A stretch of 18,551 bases of DNA from an uncultured Pseudomonadota bacterium (GTDB lineage: Bacteria; Pseudomonadota; Gammaproteobacteria; Burkholderiales; Methylophilaceae), in assembly GCA_903854305.1 (NCBI GenBank), contig CAINWC010000117.1, positions 1 through 18,551 on the forward strand, in the 5' to 3' direction. The position numbers were made by a program, and so were the translations under genes. Each line of letters starts with the position of its first letter. The stretch's first letter is position 1. The notes under the pieces are model-generated. The model searched no databases, was not told where the DNA came from, and saw nothing but the letters and a program-made list of their open reading frames with translations. Below, in pieces: positions 14,328-18,551 of the stretch.

Positions 14328-15665
14328 ATGATAAAAAAACTACACTTAATTATCGCCACCTTTAGTTTTGTCGGTTGTGCAGAAAATCCTACTACACCTA
14401 TGAAACCTTTTGAAAATCAAAGAACCTATGATATTCCGGGTGATAAAGTTATAGACTTGCTAGGGAAGGGATTGCCGAGTTTTTTGGCGGCCACTTCAGC
14501 CACGCCTCCCAAAATTGAAGTAAAACATGACGACACTGGGGTGGCACTGATTATTACTAATTACAAGCCTAAAGATGACAGTTATACGCAATGTTTCATA
14601 GCCGGTGAAGGTTTGGGAAGTGCGGTAAAAAGAAAAAATGGACTGGATCATGGCGTGATTGCTATTACCTTGATACCAAGGGCTAAAGGAACGGTTGTTC
14701 GAGTATTAAGTGCCTTTGATGAAAACCACTCGGTAACTGCTCCTGGGAAAGTCATTGGCTATGTAGCTAGTCCTTATGGAAGCGGGGTGGTAAGGGACGC
14801 TACAATGGTTGACGTAGGTTCGCATTGCTACTCTACAGGTATCATACAACGTTCTATTTTTAACATGATTCAAAGCAAAGAGACGAGCCAGGGCAAATCA
14901 GTCAATGAAATTGGGGAAACACTGGTGTTAGATGAAGAGTTCAATGTTGGTAATGACGCTGATGGTGATGGCTTCAAGCGCTATGCGAGCAGGGTAAAAG
15001 GTTATAGCGAGGCTCAACGCAAAAATCTCGTAAATAGCACAATGAATCCGCAAGCTCTTTTCTCAGCCAGGGATGCAAATAGTTTAGGTGTTTTATATGC
15101 TAAAGGTTTAATCGTCCCTAAAAATGAAGCCACAGCGTTCAAGTTGTTTGAAAAAGCCGCAACAACTGAAAGTATAGGTGAGCCAGACGGAACAACGGCT
15201 GCGAGATACAATCTGGGCATTATGTATGAAAAAGGGCTGGGAACGATTAAAAATGAGCCTAAGGCACTTGAGTTCACCCAATTGGCTGGAGGAAATAATT
15301 GGCCCAGAGGACAGGTCAAGCTTGGTTATGTATATGCAAAAGGATTGCTAGGACTTAAAAAAGACGAAAATAAAGCTGCCAAATTGTTTACGCAAGTGGC
15401 TGTTAAACACCCGCAAGAAGGCAGTTATTTTGTGGCGTTACGTAATTTGGGTTATATGTATGCTCAAGGACTCGGGGTGAAAAGCAATGATATTGTCGCC
15501 TATGTTTGTTATAAAAAGATTGCATTTGAGGGGGAGGCTAAAGCCCAAAAAGCATCCGATATCATTAGAGTTAGAATGACGGAAGATCAGATTAATGAGG
15601 CTAACAGCTATTTGGATAATCATACTAAATTTGCACAATATCTCGAAAATAATCTTTATCTATAA
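14328..15665 (+). CDS. Sel1-repeat lipoprotein with an uncharacterised N-terminal domain
   Basis: The product has 445 residues. A short signal peptide ends in FVGC, so Cys17 is probably lipidated, though Phe at -3 is unusual. Residues 30-185 form a domain I do not recognise; it has a beta-rich pattern and two cysteines (Cys89, Cys167). An acidic loop D210-A-D212-G-D214-G follows, like the calcium loop of an EF-hand or dockerin. Four Sel1-type helical repeats then run from about 249 to 401, each with LG-x-x-YxKG or a close variant (YAKGL, YEKGL, YAKGL, YAQGL) and an Ala-rich second helix. Sel1 repeats bind proteins, so a scaffold role at the envelope is likely. The ribosome site is poor. It stands alone between yoaA and arfB. 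Confidence 0.8.
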   Translation: MIKKLHLIIATFSFVGCAENPTTPMKPFENQRTYDIPGDKVIDLLGKGLPSFLAATSATPPKIEVKHDDTGVALIITNYKPKDDSYTQCFIAGEGLGSAVKRKNGLDHGVIAITLIPRAKGTVVRVLSAFDENHSVTAPGKVIGYVASPYGSGVVRDATMVDVGSHCYSTGIIQRSIFNMIQSKETSQGKSVNEIGETLVLDEEFNVGNDADGDGFKRYASRVKGYSEAQRKNLVNSTMNPQALFSARDANSLGVLYAKGLIVPKNEATAFKLFEKAATTESIGEPDGTTAARYNLGIMYEKGLGTIKNEPKALEFTQLAGGNNWPRGQVKLGYVYAKGLLGLKKDENKAAKLFTQVAVKHPQEGSYFVALRNLGYMYAQGLGVKSNDIVAYVCYKKIAFEGEAKAQKASDIIRVRMTEDQINEANSYLDNHTKFAQYLENNLYL

Positions 15666-15696
15666 GCGTATTGCAGATAAATACATTGACCATGTA

Positions 15697-16113
15697 ATGT
15701 CAGTAATTTTAATTCCAGAAACTGAATATGAGCTCACCGCCATCCGCGCCCAAGGTGCGGGCGGGCAAAATGTGAATAAAGTTTCCAGTGCGATTCATTT
15801 GCGTTTTGATATTCCAGCCTCAAGTTTGAGTGATTGGTTAAAAGAGCGCTTGATGCATTTGAAGGATAGCCGCATTACCGATGAAGGTGTTTTGGTCTTA
15901 AAGGCTCAGCAGTATCGTACGCAAGAGGCCAATAAAAAAGATGCGATTAAACGTTTACATGAGATTGTTAACGCGGCAAATCAAGTAAAACCGATGCGCT
16001 ATGCCACTAGACCTAGTTATGGCGCTAAGCAACGCCGCTTAGAAAGTAAAACACAACGCGGGCAAATTAAGCAGATGCGTGGCAAAATAGCGTCTGACAA
16101 AAATGAGCATTAA
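15697..16113 (+). CDS. arfB: Alternative ribosome-rescue factor ArfB (peptidyl-tRNA hydrolase)
   Basis: ArfB (YaeJ) enters ribosomes stalled on messages without a stop codon and releases the peptide. The product has 138 residues, as in E. coli (140). It has the GGQ catalytic motif at 22-24 in the context RAQGAGGQNVNKVSSA, the typical class-I release-factor core without codon-recognition domains, and a basic C-terminal tail (about 108-134; KQRRLESKTQRGQIKQMRGK) that fits the empty mRNA channel. I chose ATG 15697; the frame is open 34 codons further up but that stretch is hydrophobic, nonconserved and overlaps the Sel1 gene. The gene overlaps tsaB by 11 bases and probably begins an operon with tsaB and rimI. 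Confidence 0.94.
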   Translation: MSVILIPETEYELTAIRAQGAGGQNVNKVSSAIHLRFDIPASSLSDWLKERLMHLKDSRITDEGVLVLKAQQYRTQEANKKDAIKRLHEIVNAANQVKPMRYATRPSYGAKQRRLESKTQRGQIKQMRGKIASDKNEH

Positions 16114-16810
16114 ACCTAACGTGAATTTACTCGCACTCGACACCTCTACTGAATACTTATCACTTGCTTTACTGAAAGGCGATAAAACGTTTACCTTTGA
16201 TATCAACGCTGGGCAAACGCATTCGCAAATCATCTTGCCGCAGTTGCAAGCCTTACTTAATGAGGCTAATTTGCAGTTAAAAGAGTTGCAGGGCATTGCT
16301 TTTGGCGCGGGACCAGGTTCATTTACCGGTGTGCGTATTGCCGCTGGCGTGGTGCAGGGCTTGGGCTTTGGGGCTAATTTGCCAGTGGTGAGTATTTGTA
16401 CATTACTGGCGTTGGCTGAAGCGAGCGGTGCAGAGAAAGTCATTGCCTGCTTGGATGCGCGCATGGGCGAGGTCTATCACGCAGCTTATGCAAGAGTTTC
16501 AGGCGAATGGCAAATAGTGATTGAGCCTGGACTATATAAGCCCGAAGCTGCACCAGCCATAGAAGGTAACGGTTGGACTGGCGCTGGTAGCGGTTGGCAG
16601 ACTTATAAAGAGCAGCTAGGTGCTGTTTATGCTGGGCAGTTGCAGGCCGTGCAGCCAGAACTATTGCCAATTGCTAGTGCCATACTCAGGCTGGCGCAGC
16701 CTATATTCGCAAGAGGCGAGGCGAAGCCTGCAAGTGAGGCAATGCCGATTTATATTAGAAACCGTGTCGCGCTTAAAACTGCGGAGCGTGAGCAGGGCTT
16801 GCGTTTATGA
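16103..16810 (+). CDS. tsaB: tRNA t6A37 biosynthesis protein TsaB
   Basis: TsaB partners TsaD and TsaE in transferring the threonylcarbamoyl group to A37 of ANN-decoding tRNAs. The product has 235 residues, close to E. coli TsaB (231). It has the ASKHA-fold N-terminus LLALDTSTEYLSLAL (9-23), the HSQIILPQLQALL stretch, and the family hallmark GAGPGSFTGVRIAAG (68-82). CLDARMGEVYHAAY is also typical. It lacks the metal-binding histidine motif of TsaD, as expected for this inactive paralogue. It overlaps arfB by 11 bases and rimI by 4 (ATGA), so translation of the three is coupled. Confidence 0.96.
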   Translation: MSIKPNVNLLALDTSTEYLSLALLKGDKTFTFDINAGQTHSQIILPQLQALLNEANLQLKELQGIAFGAGPGSFTGVRIAAGVVQGLGFGANLPVVSICTLLALAEASGAEKVIACLDARMGEVYHAAYARVSGEWQIVIEPGLYKPEAAPAIEGNGWTGAGSGWQTYKEQLGAVYAGQLQAVQPELLPIASAILRLAQPIFARGEAKPASEAMPIYIRNRVALKTAEREQGLRL

Positions 16811-17268
16811 GTGCAGCGTTGAACATTCAAGCGCAATTTCGTCCGATGCAGTTGGATGATTTAGATGAAATTCTGGCGATTGAGCCACAGATTTACCCCT
16901 ATCCTTGGTCGCGCGGCAACTTTAGTGACTCATTGAATTCTGGTTATAGCGCATGGGTGCTGGTTGAGCATGAAAAGATTATTGCTTATGCACTATTGAT
17001 GATGGTGTTAGATGAGGCGCATTTGCTCAATTTAAGCGTTGCGAAATCGTACCAAAAGCAAGGTTTAGGCCGATTATTGTTAGAGCACATGCTGCAAATT
17101 GCCAGAAATCATCAGGCGGCCAATATGTTTTTAGAGGTTCGCCAGAGCAATGTTTCAGCCATCGCTTTGTATGAAAATATCGGTTTTAATGAAATGGCGA
17201 TTCGACGTGGCTATTATCCAGCTGCAAATGGGCGTGAAGATGCTGTTTTAATGGGGTTGGCGCTATGA
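16807..17268 (+). CDS. rimI: Ribosomal protein S18-alanine N-acetyltransferase RimI
   Basis: RimI acetylates the N-terminal alanine of ribosomal protein S18. This 153-residue GNAT protein shows the family start (FRPMQLDDLDEILAIE), the PYPWSRGNF segment typical of RimI (31-39), and the acetyl-CoA motif Q83-x-x-G86-x-G88 (YQKQGLGRLLLEH). The catalytic Glu110 (FLEVRQSN) and Tyr122 (ALYENIGF) are in the positions expected for the E. coli enzyme's Glu103 and Tyr115. RGYYP (134-138) is a further RimI signature. Four-base overlaps join it to tsaB upstream and to the UDG-fold gene downstream. In E. coli rimI is instead joined to holD, which bears on the identity of the next gene. Confidence 0.95.
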   Translation: MSAALNIQAQFRPMQLDDLDEILAIEPQIYPYPWSRGNFSDSLNSGYSAWVLVEHEKIIAYALLMMVLDEAHLLNLSVAKSYQKQGLGRLLLEHMLQIARNHQAANMFLEVRQSNVSAIALYENIGFNEMAIRRGYYPAANGREDAVLMGLAL

Positions 17269-17945
17269 GCTTAATGACGCGTGAAGACATGTTGCGAGAA
17301 TTGGAGTTGTTGCCTGTGTGGCAGCTTCGTGCTCCTTTGCCATCATCGCTGGCAGAAGTTCCGTTGGTCGTATCAGATACTGCCATGTTAGAGGTAGAGC
17401 CGCCAACTGTAACGCTTGCGGAAGCATTGCCAATCAATGCTGAGAAAATTACAGTTGAGGTTGCTGCAACTCAAGTGCTGGATGTTGAAGAACCGTTACA
17501 AGTTGAAACGTTGGCGATTGTTGACTTGCCGGCAATAGAGCCAGTAGTCATGTCACCACTTTTCGCGGATATTGCAAATGATGATGGTGATTGGTTATTT
17601 GTGTTGCCAAACACTGTATTGCGAGCCGATGAAGCGCGGTTGTTGCAAAACATTTTTATGGCTATGCGCATTAAAGCTCAACCAGTAGAAATCTCATCAA
17701 ACATTGCGGATGTTATTAACACCACTCAACCCAAACTGGTGGTTGCGATGGGCGAAGCAACCGCGCAGGCGATGTTGCAATCAACCGAAACATTAAGCCA
17801 TTTACGCGGCACGCTTCATCAATTTCAAGGTATTGCACTAGTGGTCACCTATGATTTAGCTCATTTGTTACAAACGCTGCCAGACAAAGCAAACGCATGG
17901 AACGATTTGTGTTTAGCCATGCAAGCTTTGCATAAGCTTAAATAA
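17265..17945 (+). CDS. UDG-fold protein without catalytic residues; candidate DNA polymerase III psi subunit (HolD-like)
   Basis: The product has 226 residues in three parts. Residues 4-24 (TREDMLRELELLPVWQLRAP) resemble, from memory, the N-terminal clamp-loader-binding peptide of HolD, with the same L-x-x-L...W-x-LR-x-P pattern. Residues 25-105 are a Val/Glu/Pro/Ala-rich, probably disordered linker. Residues 106-226 resemble the end of family-4 uracil-DNA glycosylases: PKLVVAMGEATAQAML (156-171), LRGTLHQFQGIALVVTY (180-196), and DKAN-AW-x-DLCLAM. The GEAPG catalytic region is absent, the usual HP after VTY is Asp197-Leu198, and Cys216 is the only cysteine, so no Fe-S cluster is possible. It is therefore unlikely to be an active glycosylase. 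Its ATGA overlap with rimI parallels the holD-rimI pair of E. coli. A plain degenerate glycosylase remains the alternative. Confidence 0.75.
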   Translation: MSLMTREDMLRELELLPVWQLRAPLPSSLAEVPLVVSDTAMLEVEPPTVTLAEALPINAEKITVEVAATQVLDVEEPLQVETLAIVDLPAIEPVVMSPLFADIANDDGDWLFVLPNTVLRADEARLLQNIFMAMRIKAQPVEISSNIADVINTTQPKLVVAMGEATAQAMLQSTETLSHLRGTLHQFQGIALVVTYDLAHLLQTLPDKANAWNDLCLAMQALHKLK

Positions 17946-18075
17946 TCGCTTATTTGTAATAATCTTGACCTTGGTGAGCAGTAAGCTATTGAACTCAGCC
18001 GCTTAGTCGCAATCTATATTGGTGTGCTTTTGTGATACATGGTTTTATAAAATGGTTGTTTCATAAGGAATGAAG

Positions 18076-18551
18076 ATGCAAAAAATCTACTTAAAATTAC
18101 TCACAGCGTTACTGTTGTTGAATCTAACCGGCTGTGGCTACAACAAATTTCAATCGCTGGATGAAGAATCAAAAGCCAGTTGGTCTGAGGTGTTGAACCA
18201 ATATCAACGCCGTGCAGATTTAGTGCCTAACTTGGTGAATGTGGTCAAGGGCTATGCGGAGCATGAAAAAGAGGTGCTGACACAAGTGGCTGAGGCGCGC
18301 TCTAAAGTTGGTAGCATGCAAGTCACCGCCGATGTGCTGAATGATCCTGAGGCTTTTGCTAAATTTCAGGCCGCCCAAGGCCAGCTGACTTCAGCATTAT
18401 CTCGCTTAATGGCCGTTTCAGAAAACTACCCTAATTTAAAAGCGGATCAAGGCTTTAGAGATTTGCAGGCGCAGCTTGAGGGCACTGAAAATCGCATTAC
18501 CGTTGCGCGTAATCGCTACATTGAAACGATTAAAGGTTACAACGTGGCCGT
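18076..18551 (+). CDS. lemA: LemA family lipoprotein, 3' truncated by window edge
   Basis: The frame stays open to the end of the window (158 full codons), so the stop lies outside. The signal peptide ends in the lipobox LTGC with Cys20. The LemA core follows: YNKFQSLDEE, then W-x-EVLNQYQRRADLVPNLVNVVKGYAEHE (about residues 34-60), the family's most conserved stretch, and SRLMAVSENYPNLKAD with RDLQAQLEGTENRI further on, predicting a long helical bundle. I start at ATG 18076 because AAGGA lies 6 bases before it; the in-frame ATG at 18070 abuts that site. LemA genes are often followed by a TPM-domain (YgcG-like) gene, which would be outside this window. Its cellular role is not settled. Confidence 0.93.
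   Translation, partial: MQKIYLKLLTALLLLNLTGCGYNKFQSLDEESKASWSEVLNQYQRRADLVPNLVNVVKGYAEHEKEVLTQVAEARSKVGSMQVTADVLNDPEAFAKFQAAQGQLTSALSRLMAVSENYPNLKADQGFRDLQAQLEGTENRITVARNRYIETIKGYNVA

Noticed and set aside
16039..16464. 141-residue minus-strand frame over arfB/tsaB
   Set aside because: It is antisense to two well-supported genes with overlapping starts, and its Ala/Lys/Pro-rich composition reflects the opposite strand's codons.
17265..17945. Active uracil-DNA glycosylase
   Set aside because: The similarity is limited to the C-terminal part; the catalytic GEAPG region, the usual HP motif and all cluster cysteines are missing.

Overview
The window looks like chromosomal core DNA of a betaproteobacterium, most likely a Methylophilaceae methylotroph such as Methylotenera. 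This rests on the moderate, slightly AT-rich composition, protein-level resemblance to that group, and the mix of ubiquinone synthesis (Coq7), a tsaB-rimI cluster, YoaA, CtpA and several small lipoproteins. The taxonomic call is inference; no rRNA is present. I see no tRNA or rRNA gene, IS element, prophage, CRISPR array or integrase. The longest gene-free stretch is about 136 bases.

Layout. 1-228: C-terminal end of a PhnA/YjdM protein, closed by a strong hairpin. 286-2722 (minus): a DUF3568-type lipoprotein and a long U32 protein (RlhA type, 23S rRNA hydroxylation). 2824-7136 (plus): bioA (biotin synthesis) overlapping dacB (PBP4), then an FKBP-type prolyl isomerase with a lipoprotein signal, an OsmC-family protein and a VOC-fold protein. 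7191-11126 (minus): a DUF2322-like small protein, coq7, an orphan GlcF-like iron-sulfur protein and the periplasmic protease ctpA. 11249-11533 (plus): a SelT/W/H (Rdx) protein with a TTG start. 11556-12143 (minus): an NlpC/P60 hydrolase. 12271-14214 (plus): the Fe-S helicase yoaA. 14328-15665 (plus): an uncharacterised Sel1-repeat lipoprotein. 15697-17945 (plus): a tight run of arfB, tsaB, rimI and a UDG-fold protein. 18076 to the end: start of a LemA lipoprotein.

How the genes work together. Several products act on the envelope (DacB, NlpC/P60, CtpA, four or five lipoproteins). A second group serves translation quality (RlhA, ArfB, TsaB, RimI). A third touches DNA replication and repair (YoaA and the UDG-fold protein).

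The most interesting item is the last gene of the tsaB-rimI run (17265-17945). Its C-terminal half resembles family-4 uracil-DNA glycosylases but has lost the catalytic motif, the usual catalytic-region His and all Fe-S cysteines. Its N-terminus and its position beside rimI resemble HolD, the psi subunit of the DNA polymerase III clamp loader. I propose it is a divergent psi subunit. Other items worth a second look are a 106-base element with perfect 16-base inverted ends and two internal hairpins between coq7 and the GlcF-like gene; a recurrent arrangement of a -10-like box 6-10 bases before the start codon with no ribosome binding site (bioA, the NlpC/P60 gene, coq7, yoaA), suggesting leaderless transcripts; and palindromes sitting inside the likely promoters of the FKBP and Sel1 genes.
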